DNA of 64,000 nt. It comes from Crenalkalicoccus roseus (lineage in GTDB: Bacteria; Pseudomonadota; Alphaproteobacteria; Acetobacterales; Acetobacteraceae). The notes under the pieces were generated by a model. That model did no database searches. It had not been told where the DNA came from and saw only the letters and a program-made list of their open reading frames with translations. The stretch covers positions 53,309 through 117,308 of the forward strand of contig NZ_SJDM01000009.1 of assembly GCF_004761865.1 (NCBI RefSeq), written 5' to 3'. The first letter of the stretch is position 1, and every line of letters starts with the position of its first letter. A program made the translations under genes and the position numbers. Of this stretch, positions 35,344-44,786 are shown one piece after another.

Positions 35344-36522
35344 TCAGGCCGCCGGCGCCACCTCGGGCGCGCCCCGCCAGCGCCGCCGTGCGATCTCCGC
35401 CTCGGCCAGCGCCACGACGCGGCGGGCATTGCCGGCCCAGGTCAGGTCGCGGGCCAGGATCTCGGCCCGCGCCGCGGCGCCGAGCCGCGCCCGCAGCGCC
35501 GGATCGGCGGCGAGGCGCAGCACCGCCTGCCACATCGCCCCCGGCGCGGCCGGGTCGAACAGCAGCGCGGTGCGGCCATCCTCCAGCACCTCGCGCAGGT
35601 TGGGCTGGTCGGGGGCGACGATGGCGCGGCCCGCCGCCATGTACTCGAACACCTTGAGCGGCGAGGCGTAGGGCACGGCGGCGGGCTGCAGCGCGATGTC
35701 GAAGCCGGCGACCAGGCCGGGGATCGCGACGCGCTCCGCCAGCCCGGTGAAGCGCACCCGCCCGGCGATGCCGAGCTCGGCGGCGAGCCGCTCCAGCCCC
35801 GGCCGCGCGGGACCCTCGCCCACCACCACCAGGGACAGGCGCGGCTGCCCCTGCCAGGCGGCGATGGCGCGCACCACCGCGTCCAGCCCATGCCATTCCC
35901 GCACGAAGCCGACGAAGCCGAGCACCAGCTCCGCCTTCGGCGCGGCGGGTTCCGGGGCGGGTTCCGGGAATTCCGCGAGGTCGATGCCGTTCGGCACCAC
36001 CACGATCCGCTCCCGCGGCACGCCGGCGGCGGCCACGTGCCCGGCCAGCACCGCGGTCACCGGCAGCACGCGGTCGGCGGCGCGCCAGACGAAGGCCTCG
36101 GTGGCGCGGGCGAGGCGCCGCAGGCGGAGAGTGCCGAAGCGCGTGCGCTCCTCGGCCAGCGGGGCGTTCACCTCGACCAGGAAGGGCAGGCCGAGGCGGC
36201 GCGCCACCATGGCGCCGGCCAGGTGGAACAGGTTGTAGCGCTCGTAGATCGCATCCGGCCGGAACTCCCGCGCCGCCCGCAGCAGGCGGAGATAGGCGGG
36301 GCCGCTGTAGGCGAGTTCCGCCAGCTCGGCGGCGGCGGGGGGCAGCCAGCGGCGCAGCAGGGCGACGGCGCGGCTCTCGCCGCCGAGGCTCGCCTGCTCG
36401 TAGGCGGCGGGGCCGACGACGCGCACCTCGTGCCCGGCGGCGCGCAGCGCGGCGACCATGGAATCGAGGTGCACGCCCTGGCCGTCGCGCGACTGGATGC
36501 GGTGGCTGTAGAGGATCCTCAC
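35344..36522 (-). CDS. glycosyltransferase family 4 protein
   Basis: The start is GTG at 36520-36522, giving 392 residues. It has a GT-B fold with the N-terminal MRILYSHRIQSRDGQGVHLDSMV pattern, a mid-protein PNGIDLAEFPEP, and the donor-binding EX7E-like region PLKVFEYMAAGRAIVAPDQPNLREVL. It should add a sugar from a nucleotide donor with retention of configuration in surface-glycan synthesis. The acceptor is unknown. It is the downstream gene after FkbM in the same orientation, 49 bp apart. Confidence 0.92.
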   Translation of the reverse strand: MRILYSHRIQSRDGQGVHLDSMVAALRAAGHEVRVVGPAAYEQASLGGESRAVALLRRWLPPAAAELAELAYSGPAYLRLLRAAREFRPDAIYERYNLFHLAGAMVARRLGLPFLVEVNAPLAEERTRFGTLRLRRLARATEAFVWRAADRVLPVTAVLAGHVAAAGVPRERIVVVPNGIDLAEFPEPAPEPAAPKAELVLGFVGFVREWHGLDAVVRAIAAWQGQPRLSLVVVGEGPARPGLERLAAELGIAGRVRFTGLAERVAIPGLVAGFDIALQPAAVPYASPLKVFEYMAAGRAIVAPDQPNLREVLEDGRTALLFDPAAPGAMWQAVLRLAADPALRARLGAAARAEILARDLTWAGNARRVVALAEAEIARRRWRGAPEVAPAA

Positions 36523-36571
36523 TGCCGCCCGCGCCCGTTTGCCACTGGCCCTGCCTCCCGAATGGCCGCCC

Positions 36572-37417
36572 TCACCCGGCGGCGGTCCCGCCGCTTGTAC
36601 CCGTTCGGCGGAAGCAGAACAAATTCTCTCCCCGGAACAGATAGTCGAAGGCCCTGCGGCTGGTCTGCTGCAGGAAGGCCTGTGAGGTGCCCTGCCACGG
36701 ATAGAGCCAGTCGTGCAATTCGATGATCACGAGCTCGGTCCGGTCGAGCCAGTCGGCATGGCTGCGGAACAGCTCGGCCTCGCCCCCCTCGATGTCTATC
36801 TTCACGATCAGGGCGCCGGCGCTGCCGGTGCGCTGCAGGATCTCCCCGATGGTGATGGCGGCAACCTCGCCGCCGTCGTCCGGACCGGCCCTCTCGAGGC
36901 GGAACGCGGTCATCCCCGATTCGGCATTGGTGATCCTCAGGCGGCCCGGAGCGTTCCACACGCCGCCATGGAACAGGGTCACCCCCTCGAGGCCGCCGAC
37001 CGTCCGCTCCAGCACGGCGAAATTCTCCGGGCTCGGCTCCACGGCGAAGATCCGGGCCTGCGGGAAGGCCTGGCGGAACCACAGGACGGACAGGCCGACA
37101 TGGGCGCCGCAATCTATGATCAGGGGGCGCTCGCCACGTTCCAGCATGCGCCGGTAGGCGTCCTGCACGCACCGGAACTGCGGGGCGCCGCTGACATCGT
37201 ATTCCCGCTTCACGAAGATCTGCTTGAGAACCGAAAGGTCCTTGTGGCCGGGGCGCAGCCAGGCCGGCCGGTCCAGCCCCGGAATGCGTACAGGCACCGC
37301 CGCCCTGCTGCCTCCGGCGGCGAGGGCGGCAACCCGCGAGAAGAAGCGCAGCCCGCCGACCAGGCCGAACGCCTTGAGATAATTCGGCAACCACTTGGCG
37401 AATTCGATCGGGGACAA
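36572..37417 (-). CDS. FkbM family methyltransferase
   Basis: The start is TTG at 37415-37417. An in-frame TAA lies 13 codons upstream with no other start between, and GGGAAGG precedes the TTG. The 281-residue protein has the SAM-binding motif PLIIDCGAHVGLSVLWF and the FkbM motif IVKIDIEGGEAELF. Such enzymes O-methylate sugars or other small substrates and are common in exopolysaccharide loci. It lies upstream of the GT4 gene on the same strand. Confidence 0.9.
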   Translation of the reverse strand: MSPIEFAKWLPNYLKAFGLVGGLRFFSRVAALAAGGSRAAVPVRIPGLDRPAWLRPGHKDLSVLKQIFVKREYDVSGAPQFRCVQDAYRRMLERGERPLIIDCGAHVGLSVLWFRQAFPQARIFAVEPSPENFAVLERTVGGLEGVTLFHGGVWNAPGRLRITNAESGMTAFRLERAGPDDGGEVAAITIGEILQRTGSAGALIVKIDIEGGEAELFRSHADWLDRTELVIIELHDWLYPWQGTSQAFLQQTSRRAFDYLFRGENLFCFRRTGTSGGTAAG

Positions 37418-37512
37418 GGGCCCGGCCTTCCCGGTCTGTGCTGCTCCGCGGTTTTAGATGCCGGTGTGTGGATGCGCGAGCCCGCCCCGCCGCGGCCATG
37501 TCCGTCTACGCG

Positions 37513-38610
37513 TCATCCCGCCCGGAGGCGCCGCCGCGCCGCCCCCGCCGCCTGGCGGGCCAGCGCCAGAAGCCCCGCCGGATGCAGCGGGTCGGCCAGC
37601 ACGAAGCCCACGCGCTGGCGCCGATACCCGACCCAGAGCCGCTTGTAGGCATCGTCCCCGCGGCCGAGATCGAGTTCCAGCACCCCGTCCTCCTCGAACA
37701 GGCGCCGCACCATCAGGGCGGTGAGCGCGGTGCCGGGGGAGGCGGCGCGGCTCTCCTCGGCATGGGCGAGCTTCAGCAGCAGGGCACGCCGCGCGCCCCC
37801 CTCGCCGCCCCGGTCGAGCGCCCAGTACTGCGCCGCCACCGGCCGGCCATCCGCCCGCGCGCGCAGCACGCCGAGGCGGAGCGCCCCTTCCGCCGCCAGG
37901 GCGCGCATCAGGGCGCGGTCGAAATCGGGAAAGGGCTCCCAGGGCTTCCAGCTCCGGGCGCGGACATCCTCGTAGGCGGCGATGCCCGCCTCCAGCGCCG
38001 GGCCGGGCGCGGCGAGGGGCTCGAAGCGCATCTCCCGCCCGGCGCGGGCCAGCTTGCGGGCGATGGTGGTGCGCAGCGCCGGCGGCCGGGCGGCGAGGTA
38101 GGCGGCCCAGGTGATCCCCGTCGGGAAGCGCTCATGCCAATTGCCGAAATGCGCGAAGCGGGCGGGCAGCAGGCGTGCCGCGCGCAGCCCGCCGAGCAGG
38201 GCGTCGAGCCCGGGCGCCGCCGTGTCCAGCGCGTCGAGCAGCACCGGCGGGCCGAGGCGCAGCGCCCGGCCGAGGGCGCGGCCCGCCTCGCGCAGCGCTG
38301 CCGCGCCGGCGCCCGGGGCGGGCAGGGGGCGCCAGGCGAGGCTGTAGTCGGTGACGAGGCCGCGCAGCCGCCCCTTTACGCGCAGCAGTGGCAGCAGCAC
38401 GGCCTCGGTGGCGGCGAGCACCGGCTCGGCGCCGGCCGGCAGGGCGTGCGCCAGGGTGGTGTCGTACCAGAGGCGGCTGGCGAAGAGGTCGCCCGTCGCA
38501 GGCGATTCGAGGAAGCGGTCGCACCAGCCGGGCAGGCCGGCGCGGGGTGGGAGCGGCAGGAGGGCGGCGGGCCGCCGCGGCGGCGCTTCCCACTGGGCCG
38601 CCTCTGCCAT
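37513..38610 (-). CDS. GNAT acetyltransferase, CelD/BcsL-like
   Basis: The 365-residue protein matches the CelD/BcsL acetyltransferase family (double GNAT fold, related to FemAB). Signatures are RTTIARKLARAGREM, the FDRALMRALAAEGALRLGVLRADG-like core and ELDLGRGDDAYKRLWVG near the end. Members acylate exopolysaccharide or lipid-linked sugars. The central domain begins near residue 150; the first part is family-typical but weakly conserved. It is divergent from the oxidoreductase fusion gene across 158 bp. Confidence 0.82.
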   Translation of the reverse strand: MAEAAQWEAPPRRPAALLPLPPRAGLPGWCDRFLESPATGDLFASRLWYDTTLAHALPAGAEPVLAATEAVLLPLLRVKGRLRGLVTDYSLAWRPLPAPGAGAAALREAGRALGRALRLGPPVLLDALDTAAPGLDALLGGLRAARLLPARFAHFGNWHERFPTGITWAAYLAARPPALRTTIARKLARAGREMRFEPLAAPGPALEAGIAAYEDVRARSWKPWEPFPDFDRALMRALAAEGALRLGVLRARADGRPVAAQYWALDRGGEGGARRALLLKLAHAEESRAASPGTALTALMVRRLFEEDGVLELDLGRGDDAYKRLWVGYRRQRVGFVLADPLHPAGLLALARQAAGAARRRLRAG

Positions 38611-38768
38611 CCGTCACCCCCTGCGCGCCCTGGCGCCGCAACCCCGGCGGGAAGGCGGCGCGGGCGCGACCATGCCATATCGGCCCGGAAGGGCAACCAT
38701 GCGGCGTAGGAAAGGCGCGAATCACATGCTATCCGCTGCCGCGCAGCGCATGGCAGGGGGCCCAACAG

Positions 38769-40934
38769 GTGACGCGCATTTGCCTCGTCGGCGCGGGCTA
38801 CATCGCGCAGGTCCATGCCGAGGCCCTGCGCACCCTTCCGGGCGTGCGCATCGCCGCGGTGGTCGACCCCAACCCCGAGGCGGCGCGCCGGCTCGCGGCG
38901 GCCCATGGGGGCACGGCCCATGGCTCGGCCGAGGAGGTGCTGCGGGCCGGGGCGGTGGAGGCGGCGCACATCCTGGCGCCGCCCGACGCGCACCGCGACG
39001 CCGCCCTGCCCTTCCTCGAGGCCGGGCTGCCGGTGCTGGTCGAGAAGCCGCTGGCGGTCAGCGGCGCCGAATGCGCGGAGTTGCTGGCGGCGGCCCGGGC
39101 CTCGGGCGTCCTGCTCGGCGTGAACCAGAATTTCGTCTTCCACCCGGCCTTCGTCCGGCTGCGGCGGATGGTGGCGGAAGGGCGCCTCGGTCGCCCCCGC
39201 TTCGTGGACTGCGTCTACAACGTGCCGCTGCACCAGCTCTCGGTGCGGCAGTTCGGGCACTGGATGTTCCACGAGCCGGGCAACATCCTGCTCGAGCAGG
39301 CGGTGCATCCGCTGTCGCAGATCGTGGCGCTGGCCGGCCCGGTGCGGGATCTCCGCGCGCTCGCCGACCCGCCGGTGGAGATCGCGCCCGGCCTGCCCTT
39401 CCACTCCGGCACCGGCATCACCCTGGCCTGCGAGCGCCTGCCGGCGCAGCTCCGCTACGCGGTCGGGCAGTCCTTCCCCTTCTGGCGGCTCTCCGTGGTC
39501 TGCGACGACGGGGTGGCGGTGGCGGACATCCTCGCCAACCGCGTCTTCACCCATGGCCGCACCCGCTGGCTGGAGGTGGTGGACAACCTCGCCTCCAGCG
39601 GGCGCAGCGCCGCTGCCATCCTCGGCGAGGGGGTGCGCAACGCCCTCGACTACGGTCTCTCCACCCTGCGGCTGAAGGGGCGGAGCGATCCCTTCTTCCT
39701 CAGCATGCGGGGCAGCATCGCCGCCTTCCACGCCGCCCTCAGCGGGGAGGCGGCCTTCGAGACCGACGGCGCCTTCGGCGCCGGGCTGGTGGAGGTATGC
39801 GAGCGGGTGCGCGATCAGGCCTTCGTGCCGGCGCCGCGGCGCGCCCCGGCCCTGGCCAGGGCCAAGGCGGCGCCCTGCGAGGTCGCCATCCTCGGCGGCA
39901 CCGGCTTCATCGGCGCCGAGACGGTGCGGCGCTTCGTGGCGGCGGGGGCGCGCGTCTCGGTGATGGCGCGCTCCGTCCGCAACCTGCCCGCCATCTTCGG
40001 CGACGAGCGGGTGATGCTGCACCGCGGCGACATCCGCGACGCGGCGGCGGTGGCGCGCGCGATCGGCGAGGCGAAGGTGGTGGTGAACCTCGCCCATGGC
40101 GGCGGCGGCGCGAGCTTCGAGGAGGTGCGCCAGGCCATGGTCGGCGGGGCGGAGACGGTCGCCCGTGCCTGCCTGGCGCAGGGGGTGCGCCGGCTGGTGC
40201 ATGTCGGCTCCATCGCCTCGCTCTATCTCGGGCCGCAGAAGGAGGCGGTGACCGGCGCCACCCCCTCCGACCCGCGGGCCGAGGAGCGGGCCGACTACAG
40301 CCGCGCCAAGGCGCTCTGCGACCGCCTGCTGCTCGACCTGCACGCGCGCGAGGGCCTGCCGGTGGTGATCCTCCGCCCCGGTCTGGTGGTGGGCGAGGGC
40401 AGCGCGCCGCTGCACGCCGGCCTCGGCTTCTTCAACAACGACCAGCACGTCATCGGCTGGAACGGCGGGCGCAACCCGCTGCCCTTCGTGCTGGTCGGCG
40501 ACGTGGCGGAGGCGATCCTGCTCGCCGGCCGCGCCGAGGGGGTGGAGGGGCGCTGCTACAACCTGGTCGGCGATGTCCGCCCCAGCGCGCGGGAGTATGT
40601 GGCGGCGCTGGCCGAGGCCATGGGCCGGCCGCTGCGCTTCCACCCGCAGCGCCCCACCTGGCTCTGGGCCGAGGATCTGGGCAAGTGGCTGGTCAAGCGG
40701 ATCGGCGGGCGGGCCGCCCCCCTGCCTTCCCGGCGCGAGCTGGTCTCGCGCGGCCTCCTCGCTCGCTTCGACTGCAGCGACGCCAAGCGGGATCTCGGCT
40801 GGCGGCCGGTCAGCGACCCCGCGGAGTTCGCGCGCCAGGCCATCGCCGTGCATGCGCCGAGGGCGGCAGGAGCCGCACCGGAGGCGCGGGGGGTCTTCCG
40901 GCCGGCGCCGGTGGAGGCCGCGGCCGCGCCATGA
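38769..40934 (+). CDS. Gfo/Idh/MocA oxidoreductase fused to NAD-dependent epimerase/dehydratase
   Basis: The GTG at 38769-38771 starts VTRICLVGAGYIAQVH directly at the first Rossmann fold; no in-frame ATG lies near. The 721-residue protein has two enzymes. Residues 1-~360 are Gfo/Idh/MocA (LVGAGYIAQVH, the EKP motif in LVEKPL near residue 93, C-terminal alpha/beta domain). Residues ~370-690 are an extended SDR (ILGGTGFIGAET, then YSRAK as the YxxxK catalytic pair near residue 510, and a substrate-binding DVAEAILLA). It probably oxidises and epimerises or reduces a nucleotide sugar in two linked steps. Its stop overlaps the next glycosyltransferase's ATG. Confidence 0.88.
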   Translation: MTRICLVGAGYIAQVHAEALRTLPGVRIAAVVDPNPEAARRLAAAHGGTAHGSAEEVLRAGAVEAAHILAPPDAHRDAALPFLEAGLPVLVEKPLAVSGAECAELLAAARASGVLLGVNQNFVFHPAFVRLRRMVAEGRLGRPRFVDCVYNVPLHQLSVRQFGHWMFHEPGNILLEQAVHPLSQIVALAGPVRDLRALADPPVEIAPGLPFHSGTGITLACERLPAQLRYAVGQSFPFWRLSVVCDDGVAVADILANRVFTHGRTRWLEVVDNLASSGRSAAAILGEGVRNALDYGLSTLRLKGRSDPFFLSMRGSIAAFHAALSGEAAFETDGAFGAGLVEVCERVRDQAFVPAPRRAPALARAKAAPCEVAILGGTGFIGAETVRRFVAAGARVSVMARSVRNLPAIFGDERVMLHRGDIRDAAAVARAIGEAKVVVNLAHGGGGASFEEVRQAMVGGAETVARACLAQGVRRLVHVGSIASLYLGPQKEAVTGATPSDPRAEERADYSRAKALCDRLLLDLHAREGLPVVILRPGLVVGEGSAPLHAGLGFFNNDQHVIGWNGGRNPLPFVLVGDVAEAILLAGRAEGVEGRCYNLVGDVRPSAREYVAALAEAMGRPLRFHPQRPTWLWAEDLGKWLVKRIGGRAAPLPSRRELVSRGLLARFDCSDAKRDLGWRPVSDPAEFARQAIAVHAPRAAGAAPEARGVFRPAPVEAAAAP

Positions 40935-42031
40935 GCGCCGCCGGGGCACCGCCGCTGGTGCTGAGCGTCTTCTCCACCTTCGCGATCGGCGGCCCGCAGG
41001 TGCGCTTCGCCACCCTGGCCAACCGGCTCGGCCCCGCCTTCCGCCACGCCATCGTGGCGATGGATGGCGATCTCGGCTGCGCCGAGCGCCTCGCCCCCGG
41101 CCTCGACATCGCCTGGCCGGAGGTTGCGATCCGCAAGGGCGACACATTCGGCAACGCCTGGCGCTTCCGCCGGGCGCTGCGGCGGATCCGCCCCGACGTG
41201 CTGGTGACCTACAATTGGGGCACCATCGAATGGGCGCTGGCCAATGCCTGGCCGCTGGCGCGCCATGTCCATGTCGAGGACGGCTTCGGGCCGGAGGAGC
41301 AATCCGCCCAGCTCCCCCGCCGGGTGCTGATGCGTCGCGCCTTCCTGCGCCGCCGCACCGTGGTGGTGCCCTCCCGCACCCTGTGGCGCATCGCCACCGA
41401 GGTCTGGCGGCTGCCGGAGGCGCGGCTGCGCTACATCCCGAACGGGATCGACCTCGCCCGCTTCGCCCCCGCCGCGGAGCGCGCCGCCGGGCAGCCGGTC
41501 ACCATCGGCACCGTCGCCGCGCTCCGGTCGGAGAAGAACCTGGCGCGCCTCCTGCGCGCCTTCCGCCTGCTGCCCGAGGAGGGCGGGGCGCGGCTGGTGA
41601 TCGCGGGGGAGGGGCCGGAGCGGGCGTCGCTCGAGGCGCTGGCGGTGGCGCTCGGCCTCGGTGGGCGGGTGCGCTTCACGGGCCATGTCGGGGACCCGGC
41701 GCCGCTCTACCGGACGTTCGACCTCTTCGCCCTCTCCTCGGACACGGAGCAGATGCCGCTCTCGGTGCTGGAGGCGATGGCCGCCGGCCTGCCGGTGGTG
41801 GCGACCGATGTCGGCGACGTGCGGGCCATGCTCGCGGCGGAGAACGCGCCCTTCGTCACCACGCGGGACGAGGCCGGGCTGGCGGAAGGGCTGCGCCGCC
41901 TGGCCGAGGATGCGCCGCTGCGCGCCCGCATCGGCGCCGCCAACCGCGCCAGGGCGGAGCGGGAGTATGACGAGCGGGCGATGGTCGGCGCCTATGCCGC
42001 GCTGTTTGCGGAGAGCGAGCAGGCGGGGTGA
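40931..42031 (+). CDS. glycosyltransferase family 4 protein
   Basis: The ATG at 40931 overlaps the fusion gene's stop codon (ATGA), so the two are translationally coupled. The 366-residue GT-B protein contains FAIGGPQVRFATLANRLG, IPNGIDLARFAP, GTVAALRSEKNLARLL and the donor-site MPLSVLEAMAAGLPVVATDVGDV. It probably uses the sugar made by the fused oxidoreductase/epimerase. The acceptor is unknown. Confidence 0.92.
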   Translation: MSAAGAPPLVLSVFSTFAIGGPQVRFATLANRLGPAFRHAIVAMDGDLGCAERLAPGLDIAWPEVAIRKGDTFGNAWRFRRALRRIRPDVLVTYNWGTIEWALANAWPLARHVHVEDGFGPEEQSAQLPRRVLMRRAFLRRRTVVVPSRTLWRIATEVWRLPEARLRYIPNGIDLARFAPAAERAAGQPVTIGTVAALRSEKNLARLLRAFRLLPEEGGARLVIAGEGPERASLEALAVALGLGGRVRFTGHVGDPAPLYRTFDLFALSSDTEQMPLSVLEAMAAGLPVVATDVGDVRAMLAAENAPFVTTRDEAGLAEGLRRLAEDAPLRARIGAANRARAEREYDERAMVGAYAALFAESEQAG

Positions 42032-42062
42032 TCGCCCGGCGGCGTCAACGCTCCAAACCGGG

Positions 42063-42105
42063 ATGCCGCGGACCCATCCGCCTGGAGCGGATTCCGCCGC
42101 GGCAT
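42063..42105. terminator. strong hairpin between convergent glycosyltransferase and chemoreceptor pseudogene
   Basis: The outer arms ATGCCGCGG and CCGCGGCAT pair perfectly. Inner arms ATCCGC and GCGGAT pair across a CTGGA loop. It lies 32 bp after the plus-strand stop and 14 bp before the minus-strand stop, so it can serve both transcripts. No U-tract follows. Confidence 0.5.
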
Positions 42106-42118
42106 GTTGTCGTGCCGC

Positions 42119-43822
42119 TTACGCCGCCCCCTTCCCACCCTCGCTACGCAGCCGTGCGACCAACTCGCTCAATTCAGCGCGCAGCACCTCACCCTGGCGG
42201 GCGACACCGTTGGCGCCAGAACGCAGGTTGCGCAAGGCTTCTGTAGTTTCGCCGACTCCGCTGGTGACGCGCTCGACCTGGGCTGACACCTCCCCTGTAC
42301 CGGAGGCCGCCTCGGCCACGTTGCGGGCGATCTCGCGCGTCGTTGCGTCCTGCTCTTCCACCGCCGCGGCGATCGCCGCGGCGATCTCGCTCGATCGCTC
42401 CACCGTCGTGCCGATGCCACGAATGGCCTTTACGGCCGCGGCGGTGGCGGCCTGCATCTCGGCGATCTGTCGCCCGATTTCCTCCGTTGCCTTGGTTGTC
42501 TGACCAGCGAGGGTTTTCACTTCCGAGGCCACCACGGCGAAGCCCTTGCCCGACTCTCCGGCGCGCGCCGCCTCGATGGTGGCGTTGAGGGCAAGCAAAT
42601 TGGTCTACCCGGCAATATCGCCGATCAGCCGCACAACGTCGCCGATCCGCTGCGCGCCATCGGCGAGCGAGCGAACGGTGGTATCAGTGGCGCGCGCCTC
42701 TTCCGCAGCACGGCGTGCGATCCCAGCGGCCTCGGCCACTTGGCGTGAGATCTCGGCTACCGAGTTCGCCATCTCCTCAACCGAGGCGGCGACTGTCTGC
42801 ATGTTGGCGTTCGCATGGGCAGCACCCGTCGCCGCGGCAGTGGCTTGTTCTGCCGTGTTGTGGGCAATTCCTGCCAGGCTGTCGGTCGACGACTGCAGTG
42901 CGGTTGCAGCGCTGGCGAGGGCATTGACAATGCCACCGATCGAACGTTCGACCTCTCCAGACATGAGACGCTGCGTCGTGGCGCGCTCTTCCTGCGCCCG
43001 ACGGTCGAGTTCCTGGCGTTCCTGCATTGCATAGGCGAATCTGGCGCGTGTAGCGCGCAGCAGGGAGGTCAAGCGCCAAAACTCTGGCGTTGGCGGCGTT
43101 TCAATCGCACGGCCAAACTCGCCGGCGGCGATGGCTGCCAGATGTGCCTCCAGGGCGCGCACGGGCTGCCGAAGTGCGTCGAGAGTAAACCATCCTAAGG
43201 TCGCAGCGGCGCAAAAAGCAGCGACAGCGGCTACCATGGGCAGGCCGCTCTCCGGCATGTAGGTAAAGCCCATGAAGATGGCCGCCGGAAACAGGGCAGC
43301 CATGGCCACCGTCGCGGCAAGCCGCCCGGCAACACTCGCCGCGACGGTGGCCAAACGGGCACGCCAGCCGGTGGCGACCAGCTCGCCATCGCGTAGACCG
43401 ATGCCGTGTGCCTTGCCGGCTCGCATCCTGGCATAGCTCGCCTCGGCCGCCACAACCGCCTCCCGTTCTGGCTTGAAGCGGATGGAGAAGAAGCCAGTGA
43501 CCCGACCACCCTCGACTATGGGCGTGACATTCGCCCGCACCCAGTAAAAGCCGCCGTCCTTAGCGTGGTTTTTGACCAATCCCTCCCAAGGGCGGCCAGC
43601 CTTGATGGTCTGCCAGAGGTTGCGGAACGCTTACCGTGGCATGTGCGGATGGCGGACAATATTGTGCGGTGCGTTGGCCAGTTCCTTCGTCGAGAAGCCG
43701 CTGACTTCCACGAAGGCGCTGTTGTGGAAGCGGATGCGGCCGCCCGTGTCGGTGCGCGAAACCAGAAGCTGCCCCTCGGGCAGTGGCACCTCGCGATCGG
43801 TGATTGGTCCATTGTCGCGCAT
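42119..43822 (-). pseudogene. PAS-containing methyl-accepting chemotaxis protein (Aer-like), two in-frame stops
   Basis: One frame runs through 568 codons, the length of a full chemoreceptor, broken by two stops. N-terminal PAS (TDTGGRIRFHNSAFVEVSGFS, HNIVRHPHMPR) is followed by TAA at 43631-43633, where the family has Glu. Then come the PAS end, two membrane helices, a HAMP-like linker and the first half of the signalling domain. A TAG at 42605-42607 follows, where [22 protein letters not shown] would need Gln. The remainder encodes the hairpin tip and C-terminal helix. The frame is otherwise intact, so decay is recent or these are sequencing errors. The coding appears somewhat less GC-rich than its neighbours. 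No other chemotaxis genes adjoin it. Confidence 0.88.
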
Positions 43823-44082
43823 CAGAGCCTCGCAGCCTTCTCGCGTTGCTATCTATTGTGCACAAGGAGGTTATCCGAAAACAGTTATTATAAAGTAATA
43901 AAAATGCTTAAGAGAGTTTCATTTCTGTTGCCGTTTGGTTGTGGTGAAGCGGGCTATAGGTTGCCGTCTGGGGGTGCGATCGGGCGGCAGCAAGGCAGGG
44001 GTCTCGAAGCCGATTGTTGGCCTTGGGTACATTGCCCTTGCCCGTCGCTTCCTGTGAACTTTTTGCCTGCCTTGTACTCACC
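43823..44082. other. AT-rich intergenic stretch between chemoreceptor pseudogene and IS remnant
   Basis: I see no credible gene. The first ~100 bases, especially 43850-43915 (AT-rich, including TTATTATAAAGTAATAAAAA), are the least GC-rich in the area and probably held the chemoreceptor promoter. Confidence 0.5.
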
Positions 44083-44716
44083 TTACGAAGTCCTGACGCG
44101 GCCGATGGTGGCCCAAAGGTCCTCGACGGTGCGCTCGGCGGCCTTGCGCAGCCCGCTTTCGGCTTGGCGAAGGCGTTCCCAATCGGGTTGAAGTCGGGGC
44201 TGTGTAGGGCGGCAGGTAGAGCAGGCGCGCGCCGGCGGCCTCGATGGCAGCGCGGATGCCGGGCCGCGTGTGGCTGTCAAGGTTGTCCATGACCATGATG
44301 TCGTGCGCCGTCTGTTTTTGCGCGTGATCCGGTGCTGGTCGAAGAAGTGCCAGATCGTGCCAATGCCCGCCGCCACGCCTGCCCTGGCAAGCTCCGCCAG
44401 GGTGATGTCGGACTTTCCGCTCCGAGAGGCCGAGCAGCAGCCCCGCATGCGCCTCGATGCGCGCCGAGCGGCGGTCGCCTCCCAGCGGGCCAGGCACCAC
44501 GAACAGCTATCCCGTACCTTGGCGCACCAGCGGAGCGTGCAAGGCGCTGACCCCGAACCGCGCCGCCACCGCGCGGCACGACGCCCCTGCCGCGACCGCA
44601 GCCACCACCCGCTCCCGAAGGTCAACCGACAGCGCCTTGGGATATCCTTGTCGGCCTCCTCGCCGACAAGTAGCTTGAATCAAATCCCATTCGCGTCGGG
44701 GAAGCCCCCGATGCAT
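44083..44716 (-). pseudogene. IS630-family transposase remnant, frameshifted and internally deleted
   Basis: Pieces of one IS630-type transposase occur in order in different frames. They are the N-terminal helix-turn-helix (YPKALSVDLRERVVAAVAAGAS, AARFGVSA), then SDITLAELARAGVAAGIGTIWHFFDQHRITRK, then MVMDNLDSHTRPGIRAAIEAAGARLLYLPPYTA, then RKAAERTVEDLWATIGRV. At least four frame changes are needed. The stretch between the RITRK and MDNL motifs, which normally holds the first catalytic Asp, is missing. The element cannot be active. I could not find terminal inverted repeats or a TA duplication by eye. Confidence 0.82.
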
Positions 44717-44786
44717 TCAGACCGTAAAATGCTCTATTCGAGATGTCCTGTAGTTCGCACGGCGAGTGTCAGCAGGAGGAAGCTGG

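Noticed and set aside
38351..40930. Continuous 1226-codon plus-strand frame ending in the GT4 gene
   Set aside because: Only the part from ATG 40931 is coding; upstream it is the wrong frame of the oxidoreductase-SDR fusion.
43904..44191. Small plus-strand gene after an AAGGAGG at about 43862
   Set aside because: The spacing from AAGGAGG to the ATG is far too long, and the frame runs into the antisense of the transposase remnant.
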